A DNA stretch of 24,095 nt. It comes from Chara braunii. Its lineage: Eukaryota; Streptophyta; Charophyceae; Charales; Characeae. Shown one piece after another: positions 8,243 to 17,141 of this stretch (position 1 is the stretch's first letter; each line of letters opens with the position of its first letter). The notes below the pieces were generated by a model. That model ran no database searches. It was not told where the DNA came from and was given only the letters and a program-made list of their open reading frames with translations. The stretch is taken from positions 3,683,937-3,708,031 of the forward strand of contig BFEA01000069.1 of the NCBI GenBank assembly GCA_003427395.1, given 5' to 3'. The position numbers and the translations under genes were made by a program.

Positions 8243-9166
8243 ATGGCTTGAATCTCAACCAATGTGATCAGGTTCACCAGCGTCTGGGAATGAGGAAGAA
8301 GTCAATGCGGGAGTTGGAGAGTCCCGCCTCCCCTCGCGAGCGCAGGCATGTGTAGGCCATTTTAGTCGGGTGGAGGAGCCGGTACATATCGCACAGTTGT
8401 CTCTCTGAGATGACCTGGGAAAGGGATATAATGTCTGGTGTGAGCTCTCCTCCGTTAGGAAAGGAGGTGGATCGTCTATCCATTCCCGAGTCCGGCGTGG
8501 TGTTAAAATCCCCTGCCAAGATGGTTGGGCAGTCAGAGTGCAGAACCTCGTGGAGAGTCTAAAAGAATTGGATGCGTTGTACGGGGTCATTCAGGTTGTA
8601 TACGCTTACCAAGCATATCTCGTCGTCCCCAAGGGTTGCTTTGAGGTATACCCATCTTCCTTCCCGCCTGTCATAGTCTGATTGCATCGGGGACAAGCGA
8701 AACAAGGGTGGTAGCCATATGGCCACCCCTGCTGAGGCCGTACCTACGGTCGGGGCCATGAATGTTGTATGTGGCCAGACCGCTTAGTGTTTGGCCTAGT
8801 GGGAAGCTGTGTCGGAGAGGTGGGTCTCTTGAATGCAGATGGCGTCTGGCCAGTTTGCTGTGTCCGGGTGTTTGGTCTCATTCCAAATGACCGCAGTTTT
8901 CTGGGTGCTGGGAGTTGTCAACCCATTGACATTTAGGGACCTTATGTGCAGGTCTGCCTGAGTCAATTTTTTTTCCCAGGCAGGGACGGGTCGGAGGGGT
9001 GGTGGCACATCTGGTGGAGGAAGGGGGGAGGGGGGGGGGGGGGGGGGGGGGTGATTCGTTGGTGAGGGGGGGGTATAGGTGCAATGGGAAGGACATGCGT
9101 TTGCGGTGTAGATTGTGTAGGTGGGTCGGGGCGGCGGTCTCCTGCACACATTGTTTGTTGCTTCAT
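8243..9166 (-). pseudogene. LINE ORF2, N-terminal APE-type endonuclease region
   Basis: The likely ORF2 start is the ATG at 9166-9164. It is followed by a Pro-rich leader, and a frame change is needed across the 22-base G run at 9030-9051. The endonuclease then follows in order: SLNVNGL (Asn codon 8925-8927), IQETHL (Glu codon 8826-8828), a VYNLND segment near 8600, AGDFN (8516-8502) and RIDFF (Asp codon 8301-8303). After a frame change near 8265 comes SSHQPLP, where LINE endonucleases normally have SDH. This domain nicks target DNA to prime insertion. In-frame TAG (8796-8798), TAA (8784-8786) and TAG (8559-8561) codons interrupt it. The shift in frame and the SSH triad mean that no active nuclease could be made. 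Confidence 0.85.
9021..9051 (+). repeat. 22-base G run in the ORF2 leader
   Basis: G runs from 9030 to 9051 without interruption, preceded by a run of six. On the minus strand it encodes polyproline at the start of ORF2. All three minus-strand frames are open across it. The endonuclease lies one frame away from the ATG-containing frame, so the length of this run decides whether ORF2 starts in frame. Confidence 0.9.
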
Positions 9167-9202
9167 TCAGACAAGAGTTAGTGGTTTATAGTATGTGGTG
9201 GC

Positions 9203-10027
9203 TCACAGTTTGTTAAGGAGCATGGGGTCATCCCACTTGTTCGTGGCATGGAGAAACCCATTTTCTAAAATAGCTTGGAGGAAAATATGGATCTGGGCTA
9301 ATCTCCATGCCGGGTTGGATGTCAGCCTGGTTGTTGACAGGTCAGCCAACTGTTCCTCAGCGAGCCATAGCAGAGAGGAGGCCCCTTTCTGGGAGAGGTT
9401 ATAGTCAAAGACAGTTGTGGCCACCGTAATGCCTTGCGGGAGTGGGTGGTTCTGAGGCAGCCCCACCCCCTGGGCCCCTGTATTTTTGTTCTCTGAGAGA
9501 AGGGTTGTGACCATTCTCATAGCCTCTGGTTTCCCGTACTCCCCCTTCCATCCCTCAACCGTGAGCCCCACAAACTCGTTTCTGGAGCTTGCATGCTCTA
9601 CAGTAAAGTCTGCTAGGTGTCCCTTTGTGCGCAGGCCAAGCTGCCATGCCCGGGAGTGAGGATCCCTCTTGATCGGACGGAGTATCAGGCCCTTTAGGGG
9701 TTCACTGTCCTTTGGCGCCTGGGTGGAGGCGGACGGCCTTACGAGGTCTCAAAGTTTCCCTCTGGTGGTGGGCTTTATGAGGGGTTGCGGGGGTCCCTTC
9801 GAGGGGCCACAAATTTGGTGGTCACCTTTCATTTGGTTGTTTTCGAATCGTGGTCGCCCAGTCTGGTCTCGTGTTTGTAGTTCAGTCTCAGCTTCCGAGT
9901 CAGATTCTGATTGTGTGTCTTCCCTTTCTTCATCATCGGTATAACAGGCCTCCGAAGAGGAGGCGGGGGAGGAGTTTGAGTCGTAGTCTGATATGAGGTT
10001 GATTGGTTGGTCGATGATAGGCAGCAT
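9203..10027 (-). pseudogene. LINE ORF1 remnant, one nonsense codon
   Basis: The first ATG at 10027-10025 has an in-frame stop just upstream (10039-10037), which supports this start. The frame runs to a TGA at 9205-9203 and is broken only once, by a TGA at 9751-9749 after residue 92. With that codon restored it would be about 274 residues. Residues about 12-52 are strongly acidic (runs of Asp, Glu and Ser), the middle is basic and Pro-rich, and the C-terminal 120 residues look globular, with a Leu/Ala-rich helical stretch. I see no CCHC knuckle. By position it should be the nucleic-acid-binding ORF1 protein of the LINE, but I do not recognise its family from sequence. ORF2 begins 36 bases after its stop. 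Confidence 0.6.
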
Positions 10028-10039
10028 TGATTGCCTTCA

Positions 10040-11515
10040 CTCGAGGGGATTAACCGCCCACCGATATGGTCGACTAAGCATATCCTTACCAGCCTGAGTC
10101 ATGGAGGAACCCACGAAGCTACAATCGCTACCTACTTCAAACGAGGTTCCATCCCAGTCCATCCACATGATGGAATCCCTAACAATCAGCGCAAGAAACT
10201 TCATGAAAACTACGTACCCCTGCAAGTCAGACCGGATATGCCAAAGGCCGACCTGAAATAATTAGGCCTTCCCCGACGTCAAAAACCTTCTGGGACCAGT
10301 AGCGCTCATAACATAGACTGGAAAACCGGTGAATGACAAAAATAAAATTTGCGTCAAAAAAATAAAAATGCGTCGAGTCGGCACGATGATTATTTCAAGT
10401 TTGAAATGATTTTGTTCATTTATTCTTATATTTTTCCTTGAACGAGCACGACCTAATCTACGGACCCTGAAAGTTTCATAATTTTTTATGAATTATTCTG
10501 AGCACGTAAAATCGCCAAAGTTGCGGCTTTCAAATGTCATGATTGGACCCGCTGGTGACAAACGGTCGCCGCCCCTCTGTAGAACCCGCCCCTAAGTCAC
10601 AGGGCCGAGGGTTTTCGGCTGTCGTGGGGAGTGGCGGTCTAATCACCAGAACTTCCTAAACTCGTGCCCATTAACAAGCCATAATTTTAAGAAATGTACA
10701 TGGCACTTCGAAAGTGTCCTATTTCATCCGACTAGAAATAATTGTGCTTTATTTTTCTCCATGGCCTATAGCTGGACCAAATACAGGTGGTTTAAAGCAG
10801 TTTGAATCAACTTGGATCGGCCTAACTCAACAGTCGAATTATAGTTGTAAAATAAATAAATTTCAATCCACAAAATCAGAACTAATAAAACCCAATCGTA
10901 TTATATCCATTCAAAGAATCAAAGGAACCAGGGAGGAGGGAAATTTGAAACACTTCCTAATTGGCCTCCATTGTAATCGTTTTACATAGTTTATCCGGAG
11001 CAGCTTAAAAGTAGAAGAAAAGCAGTAGAAAGGAAAAAATCGCAGATCCAATCACACAAACTCTAATCAAAGCAATTTCATTGTATCTTGTTAAGGTGGA
11101 CAAGGAGAGGAATGTTTGTCTCACTGTCTCGGTCCCCATTTAGACCGATATATGAGCATAACGAAAGTGCAAAGGGGGAGGCAAAATTCGTTGATTCTCC
11201 CTATAGAAAGGAGGGAGTTATGTCCCTTAACCGCATCATCTGCCCCACCCCGTCTCACCACCATTCCCCATGTAATCCAAAAATGGCACGTGGCCCTTGA
11301 AGGGCGGCCCGCGCAACCTCTCCTCTCACCCCCCACTTCGCACAACTGCTTTGATAGGGAGAAAAAAAAACAATTGTGTGTTCCTGTGAGTGGGGTACTG
11401 ATGAGGAGAAGGCAGTCGTGGGGAAGAAAATGAGAGAGGAATGTTAGAATAGAGGGCAAAACACATATCTCGCTCCTCGTCTGTCCTCTGTCGCTTACCT
11501 CCCTATCAAATGTAG
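10040..11515. other. Anonymous A/T-rich sequence, possible LINE 5' region
   Basis: No coding region is supported; the open frames here are short, overlapping and domain-free. The part next to 10040 may be the LINE 5' untranslated region, but no boundary is visible. Between 10335 and 10375 a short repeat (AATAAAATTTGCGTC, then AATAAAAATGCGTC) occurs. A GC-rich patch lies at about 10545-10640 with no recognised content. Confidence 0.45.
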
Positions 11516-11735
11516 GTCAAACATACAATCTCTCCAACCCTCACTGTAGTTGATGTTGAAAATATTGGGCCCTCCGACGTGCTTGAGTTTGTTGCAAACG
11601 TTTTGATTGTAGTAATGGTCGGGGCGGTTCGTGTTACTGCTATGGGTTGCACTCCACCCCTGGGCATTGTTGAAGTTGGAGAACCCTTATCGGTAGATGT
11701 TGATGTGTCCGAAGATATCGTCAGTGATATTAATA

Positions 11736-11795
11736 TCGTTGTTGAGGTCGTTGTTGAGGTCGTTGTTGAGGTCGTTGTTGAGGTCGTTGTTGAAA
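11736..11795 (+). repeat. 12-bp minisatellite, TCGTTGTTGAGG x5
   Basis: Four exact 12-base units are followed by a fifth with two changes, then degenerate GTTGTT-rich sequence to about 11820. The tract lies in a plus-strand frame open from 11516 to 11846, where it encodes Val-Val-Glu-Val repeats. That frame has no ATG near its start and no recognisable domain, so I do not call a gene. Confidence 0.9.
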
Positions 11796-11862
11796 TTGTT
11801 GTTGATGTTGTTGGTGTTGGTCACGAGGTTGCGAAGCCGACCGCCTAGTACGCCTACGAGTG

Positions 11863-11967
11863 CATAGAGTGTGTGCTAGGTGGTAATTGATTCAACCAAT
11901 TAACTCTGCACCGAGTGCACTCGTTTCAGCCAGAAGCAGAAGACAACCGCTTCATAGAGTGTGTGCT
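11863..11967 (+). repeat. 15-bp direct repeat, 90-bp spacing
   Basis: CATAGAGTGTGTGCT occurs at 11863-11877 and again at 11953-11967. The flanking bases differ. The pair could be the two ends of a small insertion or duplication, but no other element feature is visible between them. Confidence 0.7.
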
Positions 11968-11969
11968 CG

Positions 11970-12690
11970 ATGTCGATATACTAGGCATCTTGCTCCTGTG
12001 CAAGCCCCACCACGAAAGGCTCACTGACTTCCAACATGCGCGACACTACTTCCTCGACCCGTCCAGTCACAGAGGTTGCCCTCCCATCAACCTCGAGACC
12101 CGGCAGGGAATGGGCGAAAAATAAGGATGTTATAGCCCATAGTTTCCCCCAATATTTGTTCAACATAGAGAGTCTGATATCAACCTAGAGCCTCCGCCCA
12201 TCCGCGAAAGCCATCACGTGTTGAAAGTTTATCGTATATCTCTTGTGATTCTTGTCGTAGGATTTTTTCGTGTTGTTCGAAGCACTTCACCGATAAGGAT
12301 ATTGTTCGCGCGTTGACTACAAGGAGCTTCCACCCTGCCCGTGTTGCGCGTCCGTATTGCCTGTGTCACTCCTCTCCATGACATTCTCTATTGGGTCAAC
12401 CTACCTTTCCCGCGGCAATGGCATAAACACCGTTTCTCGTCCTCGTCAATTCCAAGGCATTGAATAGCAAGACCGCTAGGTTTGTCGGTCGGTTTGTTCC
12501 CCACTCGCTCACGCGCGACCACAGCGCTCAACTGATGTCCTATCATCAAAAAAAAAAATTATTCTCCTCATCGGGGAACAATTCTATATATATGTATATA
12601 TATTTGTCTCACAAGTTTTAACTGGTATCTTCCATATCATGTAACATTTTTTTTTTCATCTTTCACTATGGTAACCTACCTATCACTATT
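11970..12690. other. Anonymous sequence with A/T-rich tracts
   Basis: No gene is recognisable. There are A runs at about 12547, a (TA)n-like tract at about 12583-12602, and a T run at about 12647. The TA tract is simple sequence and I do not treat it as a promoter. Confidence 0.5.
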
Positions 12691-12697
12691 CCTATGG

Positions 12698-12777
12698 CTA
12701 TATAAGGGACCCCCGCAAGCATAGTTATCTACCTCTCTTCGGTGAAGGGAGGTAACCTCTCTCGGTGTAGGGAGGAA
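12698..12777 (+). promoter_or_regulatory. TATA-box-like site followed by a 24-bp tandem hairpin unit
   Basis: CTATATAAGGG at 12698-12708 is a good match to a TATA box. About 25 bases downstream, where transcription would start, a 24-base unit (12731-12754, ACCTCTC...GGGAGGTA) is followed by a 23-base near copy (12755-12777). Each unit can fold back on itself (TACCTC with GAGGTA). No gene can be recognised downstream, so this is a sequence match rather than a proven promoter. Confidence 0.3.
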
Positions 12778-13070
12778 ATTGCATGTTTGGACCATGCAGT
12801 AGTGGTTTGGGGTGGAGGGTTGGGGCTGCCAGTGGGAGTCTGACTAACACAAGGACTGAGCATTTGCAAATAATTGTGCCTCCTTTTTCATCCTCCCCCA
12901 CCCCCGGCCCATCATATAAGAACAATGTCTACAACCAACACTCTCCCACACAACACATGCACCCACTCACACTCGCACTTATGCCCGTGTTCATTGAAGA
13001 CTCTGCTAATATCGACACGGAGGATTCAACTGACTATCTCAGTTGGTTGGTATGAAGCATATCGCTTTGA

Positions 13071-13110
13071 ATTCATTAAGAATAATAAAAATTCATTAAG
13101 AATAATAAAA
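13071..13110. repeat. Exact 20-bp tandem duplication
   Basis: ATTCATTAAGAATAATAAAA occurs twice, head to tail, without any difference. It ends immediately before the tRNA-like segment at 13118-13189. Confidence 0.97.
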
Positions 13111-13117
13111 ACTATCT

Positions 13118-13189
13118 AGCAGCCTAGCTCCATTAGAAAGGCAGACAAGTGACATTCTGAAGGTCTTAGGTTCAATCCCTATTGGCCTC
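13118..13189 (+). other. tRNA-like segment, possible SINE head
   Basis: TAGCTCCATTAG resembles an internal A box, and GGTTCAATCCC, about 44 bases later, is a good B box. Both are spaced as in a tRNA. The T-stem pairs at four of five positions, but the two acceptor strands do not pair and the D-arm pairs poorly, so this is not a working tRNA. It may be a tRNA pseudogene or the 5' head of a tRNA-derived SINE. It begins next to a tandem duplication. No SINE tail is identifiable. Confidence 0.3.
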
Positions 13190-13199
13190 GGAGTCCGAG

Positions 13200-15140
13200 T
13201 AATACATATTTTTGGGCAAGTTTGGCGCCTGCCACCTAGAGGTACGTCGTTGGTCCTCCCGAGTAACATTGAGCAGAGACTGTTAATTATTATAGGAGGG
13301 CAGCAGAGGGGAGGCACAATGACTGGCTCATCGAAGAAGCCCGGTCATGATGCTACCAGTTGATCTTTGCCCAATATCGCCTACCTACTATCACAAGTAT
13401 CGCACCTGTTTGTGGGTGCAACTCCCACATGTTTCCTCGTTGGAGGCTTGATGCATGCACATGGCTACTACGGAGCTCCCCGTTGTCCAGCATATCAGTC
13501 CCCCAAGGGAGACTCTCTGGACTATGTCACGCAAAATTTCGTATTATTGTAGAAAACGTATGAAGTTTCGGTACTCCGGTCAAGTGTGCCAACTATACCT
13601 CCATCGAATCCCTATGATGGGAAAGGGTCCCGCGAGGTACAACTTCCTCAACTCATAGGAGTTGTCAGCATCCTTTAAGTGGGCATATCCCTACCAAGCT
13701 ACTAAGCCCATGCGCAAACTTTTACATGCAACTGCAGAGCAGACCCAACCGATGGTGTTTCTCGTACACTGTAGTACAGGTTATACGCGCGGTCATGGAT
13801 GAATCGGATCCACACTTAGGTCGTTGATCTACCAAGTGTGACCCTATGCCGATCGACTATGACATCATACCACCACGCGTCTGACCCAAACCATAAGCGC
13901 ATGCCTAGTCTTTTTTTCAATATTCAGTCTACCACTGAATATCACACGTTGATGATAGACTACAAATAAACATCTTCTCACACATATACACCTTTCAAAA
14001 CCCGAGGTATGATAGAAAGGGTGAAAAAAAAGTAACCCATCAGGTATGAGGGTCGTGCAACACCATGCTGTCCTTCTCTCATAATTCTCACTTGTAGCTC
14101 ATCCATTCACATCCAATACGCATCCAATCATAAAATTGAGAGGTCACATCAGGCTTCAATAACTAACCTGCATGAATGCATACACACGTAAACGAAGCCA
14201 CATTCACATGCACTAACGAGGTCAATCTTACTATTTTTTATAACTCACACCCCCTTAAAACATACAAGCCCCGACTATTGTCTGACTTCTAAACAGATAC
14301 TCATTCTTTTCGAAAATTATTTACCCTTTGAAAGAAACCGGATAAAATTACAGGGAGACCCCCAAACCCACAAGGGATCGCGAGGCGTACTACACAACCT
14401 ATTGCGCAGGCCCAAGCGAAACTGTCGTGCAATTTTGGTGGTAGTAGTAGCAAATATTCAAATGAGAACTTTGAATCCCGAAATGGAGAAAGCCTAGAAG
14501 GGTCCCATGTGCGCAGCCCGGGCAGACAGCACGGCTGCGAACTCATCCACTGTGCCCTGGGCCGCTCCGCCCAGACATAGTCCATTTCTTTCGGCCCCCA
14601 ACGTGCATGCTCACACTCAAACCTCTCACAGCAGACTCGCGGTTGGCGGACAGTGCCCTGTGGGGACTTCCTCAACTCAAGATTCTTTCAGCTTGTGGGC
14701 TAAGTGCCCGCTGGTCGCACACATGTTGATTCCACGGTCCAAGTTTCAAGACGGGCGGATAGAGGAATTTTGCCAGCATCCCGAACCTGAGGAACCCGAG
14801 CAGGCCTGCCGAAAGAGGCGAATGCGCAAGGTCCTTGACTGTCGTGATGGCCGCTAAATCCGACATTACGCCTAATTCTAGGAAGGTCAAAATGTAAAAA
14901 TTAAATAAACAACCATAAACAATAAAATATTAAAGGAAAAATAATGTCGAAAAAACGGTGGCGAGGAAAAAGGAACCACTAATACCTTTCTGACCCCGCT
15001 GGCAGCAAAACCAAAAGGGGAATAGCCCCACCGGTCCCTCAACCCCTCGGCCTTTTCAAACTGTTTCATTACTCCTATGTCGTCACCCGCTAGCCTCGAT
15101 CCCTAACTCTCCTTGATGAAAGTCTGTTACCATTACCAAT
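13200..15140. other. Anonymous sequence, no gene recognised
   Basis: The open frames here (for example at 13360-13660 and 14301-14857, both strands) overlap one another and show no domain, signal or membrane pattern. Composition is mixed. No repeat longer than about 15 bases was found by eye. Confidence 0.5.
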
Positions 15141-15206
15141 AGTGCTAGGCTCAAGGTTGAGTTTAGCACTCGCGGACACCTATATAAGTACCACGTGACT
15201 CGCGGG
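15141..15206 (+). promoter_or_regulatory. TATA-like site with CACGTG and short repeats
   Basis: TATATAAG at 15181-15188 and the palindrome CACGTG at 15192-15197 lie between two copies of ACTCGCGG (15168-15175 and 15199-15206). Just upstream an inverted repeat (AGTGCTA with TAGCACT) covers about 15141-15169. CACGTG is the core of plant G-boxes, but these usually sit upstream of the TATA box. No downstream gene is recognisable, so confidence is low. Confidence 0.25.
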
Positions 15207-15830
15207 TCCTCTGACACATTCCAAGCCACACCTCGACCTGCAAATTGAATCCACGACCGTCAAGCCCCACTCCTATCACGCGTCTATTCCCTCGCATATC
15301 CTGACGATTACTCAATGCCGCATTGTCGTCGATGTCATCCTCCGCACGAGAGCACATATCGCCGTCAAGCATACCAATCAAAAGATGAAAAATTTTAATC
15401 ATAGCTTAAATCAAAGACAAAAAATTGGTCGGCAACCACGCCGGCTTTACAATCATCAACAAGAAGAGAGATGACGCGTCATCAGTTTGCGCGCCCACAC
15501 ACTCTTTATTTATCGTCAACCATTTAGTTAGCGTAATTAAAACACAACCACGACTCACGTGGTGTACTCAGACTTTAAACCAAACTTATCTTCCGTCACG
15601 TGCAAAAATCAGGGTAGATACCTTTGTAAAGATATTTGTACCGACAACGTGATTGGCCTTGGACGTCCAAGCTTACGCACCGCTTTGTTGCCTTGTGAGA
15701 CCTTGAGTGCATTCTTCTTGCATGTGAGAGTTCAAAAGTCCCTTCTTTATCTACTACTCTTTGTTACTTCCTGTGAAGCTTCTTGAGGGGAGGACGACTT
15801 AGTATCCCATCCTACATTGCCACTTGTATG
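15207..15830. other. Anonymous sequence, no gene recognised
   Basis: Several short open frames on both strands lack domain support. Nothing repetitive was seen. Confidence 0.45.
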
Positions 15831-15876
15831 CACCCTCGTACGAGTACGGATTCGTACTCTTGTACTCGTACTCTAC

Positions 15877-16181
15877 TCGTACGCTAAAGGCCACGTACGA
15901 GTTTTTTTTTGTTTTTTTTTTTTTGTTTTTTTTTTTTAATCTGGTAGTGTTTTTATTTTTTTTCTCAAATTATAACAAGAGTCTGAGGATGATGCTCAAC
16001 CAAATGTTGCTTGTTTTGTGTTGTTTCATCACGTATGTTTTTTTTTTAATTTTTTTGATGATTTTTTTTTTTTTTTTTTTTCGTACGGGGACGTAAAAGA
16101 CGTACATGTTTCCGTACAGGTTCCCATACAGATCCCGTACACATATTACCTGTATGTTTCGTACGGAAAGGCCGCGTACGT
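15877..16181 (+). repeat. GTAC-rich direct repeats flanking a T-bounded insertion
   Basis: TCGTACGCTAAAGGCCACG at 15877-15895 is matched by TCGTACGGAAAGGCCGCG at about 16158-16175. Further GTACTC and CGTAC units crowd the sequence on both sides. The T-bounded repeat at 15902-16081 interrupts this GTAC-rich region, and CGTACG stands on both sides of it (15894-15899 and 16082-16087). That could be a short target-site duplication or simply part of the GTAC-rich background. Confidence 0.55.
15902..16081 (+). mobile_element. T-bounded repeat, copy A
   Basis: T runs begin and end this unit of about 180 bases. Its interior (for example GATGCTCAACCAAATGTTGC) aligns along nearly its whole length with the reverse complement of 16954-17141. 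Conceptual translations also correspond (MLNQMLLVLC against MLGQMLFILS), but they are low-complexity by-products and not evidence of a protein. Size, boundaries and interior all agree, so the two loci are copies of one repeat family. The class is unknown. Confidence 0.65.
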
Positions 16182-16263
16182 GTACTCTATGCAACGTAGA
16201 TCTTATCCTAGCCAGACCACAAGCGGTTATCGGGTAGCTGAAAATTCTGGAATGAAAATTATG

Positions 16264-16589
16264 AAGTGAGAGTTTTTGGCAGTCTAAAAATCATGAATGG
16301 TCCTGAAGTGGTGAAAGGTCCGAAGACCTTGAAAACCACCTGTTTAGGCAGGCTGCATCCTGGAGTGGTGAAGGGTGTCCTGAAGTGGTCAAGTGAGAGT
16401 TTTTGGCAGTCTGAAAATCCTGAATGATTCTGAAGTGGTGAAAGGTCCGAAGACCATGAAAACCACCCTTCACCACTTGAGGATGCAGCCTGCCTAAACA
16501 TAAGGTTTTCAGAGTCTTCAGAGACCACCTGAAAACCACCCGTTTAGGCAGGCTGCATCCTTAAGTGGTGAAGGCTGTCCCGAAGTGGT
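16264..16589. repeat. Complex direct and inverted repeat cluster
   Basis: A 77-base unit starting AAGTGAGAGTTTTTGGCAGT occurs at 16264-16340 and 16391-16467 with few differences. A second unit with TTTAGGCAGGCTGCATCC occurs directly at about 16341-16389 and 16541-16589. A shortened copy of it occurs inverted at about 16468-16499. The inverted copy could pair with either direct copy. The order is A, B, A, inverted B, spacer, B. The motif GAAGTGGTGAA recurs throughout. No coding potential is supported. Confidence 0.9.
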
Positions 16590-16866
16590 GATGAAAAATA
16601 CGACAGTTGTTAATCTTCTCTCAGCCGGACTTCGGGATTGTATCTTCCTCGGGACCTTAGGAGCCCATGCAATTGCAAGAGTTGTCGGGGTTCAAGCGGG
16701 ACTCTGGAGGCAGGGAACCAAGAGGTAGGCCGACGCAATCTTTCTAGTTTCTCTCACCTTATTCTCTGATATCCTTTTTGATATACTTAATTGATTTGAG
16801 TGCACGTCCTGTATATTTTTTAGGACTTTATTCAATATTTAATTTCAACCTAAGCAGGATGGCCAG

Positions 16867-16892
16867 CGTTCGGGACGGGACGAGCGCCCGAA
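16867..16892. repeat. Small inverted repeat GTTCGGG / CCCGAAC
   Basis: Seven-base arms enclose a GC-rich loop. It lies about 60 bases before the A run of the T-bounded repeat copy B. The bases at about 16916-16935 (TTGGGATGCGTTTGG) resemble a plant MITE end, but no partner end was found. Confidence 0.5.
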
Positions 16893-16953
16893 CCTGAAAG
16901 TCGGAATGTGCGGGACCCCTTGGGATGCGTTTGGTCGTTAAGGCCGAATGTTG

Positions 16954-16989
<36 letters not shown>

Positions 16990-17141
16990 GGAACAATCTG
17001 AAAAAAGCATATGTTATGGAGAAAGATAAAATAAACAACATTTGTCCGAGCATTACATCCAAATTCCTTACCAAATTTGAAATACAAATAAAATACACGA
17101 AATAAATAATGATAAGAAAAAAAAAAAAAAAAAAAAAAAAA
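16954..17141 (-). mobile_element. T-bounded repeat, copy B (opposite orientation)
   Basis: A 33-base A run begins at 16954 and another A run ends at 17141. The sequence between them, read on the minus strand, aligns with copy A at 15902-16081, for example AATGCTCGGACAAATGTTG against GATGCTCAACCAAATGTTG. Total length is 188 bases against 180. Divergence in the interior is substantial, so these are old copies. No target-site duplication is apparent around this copy. Confidence 0.65.

Larger units (their letters stand above)
4104..10027 (-). mobile_element. Degenerate L1-type non-LTR retrotransposon (LINE)
   Basis: Read on the minus strand the order is ORF1 (10027-9203), then ORF2 with a polyproline leader, APE-type endonuclease, linker, reverse transcriptase, thumb/C-terminal region, CCHC knuckle and proline-rich tail (9166-4104). 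This is the standard two-ORF order of L1-clade LINEs, which copy themselves by target-primed reverse transcription. The C-terminal zf-RVT-like knuckle is typical of plant and algal LINEs. The element is inactive. ORF2 needs about nine frame changes, near 9050, 8265, 8080, 7860, 6665, 6435, 6345, 5690 and 5535. In-frame stops are at 9749, 8796, 8784, 8559, 5975 and 5927. Only the first of the frame changes sits in a long homopolymer, so decay explains them better than sequencing error. The 5' end is not defined. The 3' end may extend to 2704. Confidence 0.92.

Noticed and set aside
11516-11846. Plus-strand open frame with Val-Val-Glu-Val repeats
   Set aside because: Open because of the 12-bp minisatellite. 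It has no early ATG and no recognisable domain.
12580-12605. TATA-rich stretch as a promoter
   Set aside because: It is a TA dinucleotide tract between A and T runs, better read as simple sequence.
13118-13189. Functional tRNA gene
   Set aside because: The acceptor strands do not pair and the D-arm is poor. Only the A and B boxes are convincing.
14301-14857. Opposing open frames of about 120 codons
   Set aside because: They overlap antisense to each other and neither shows a domain, signal peptide or plausible start context.
16264-16589. CRISPR-like array
   Set aside because: The units are 77 bases or longer, differ in order and orientation, and have no regular spacers. The genome is eukaryotic.
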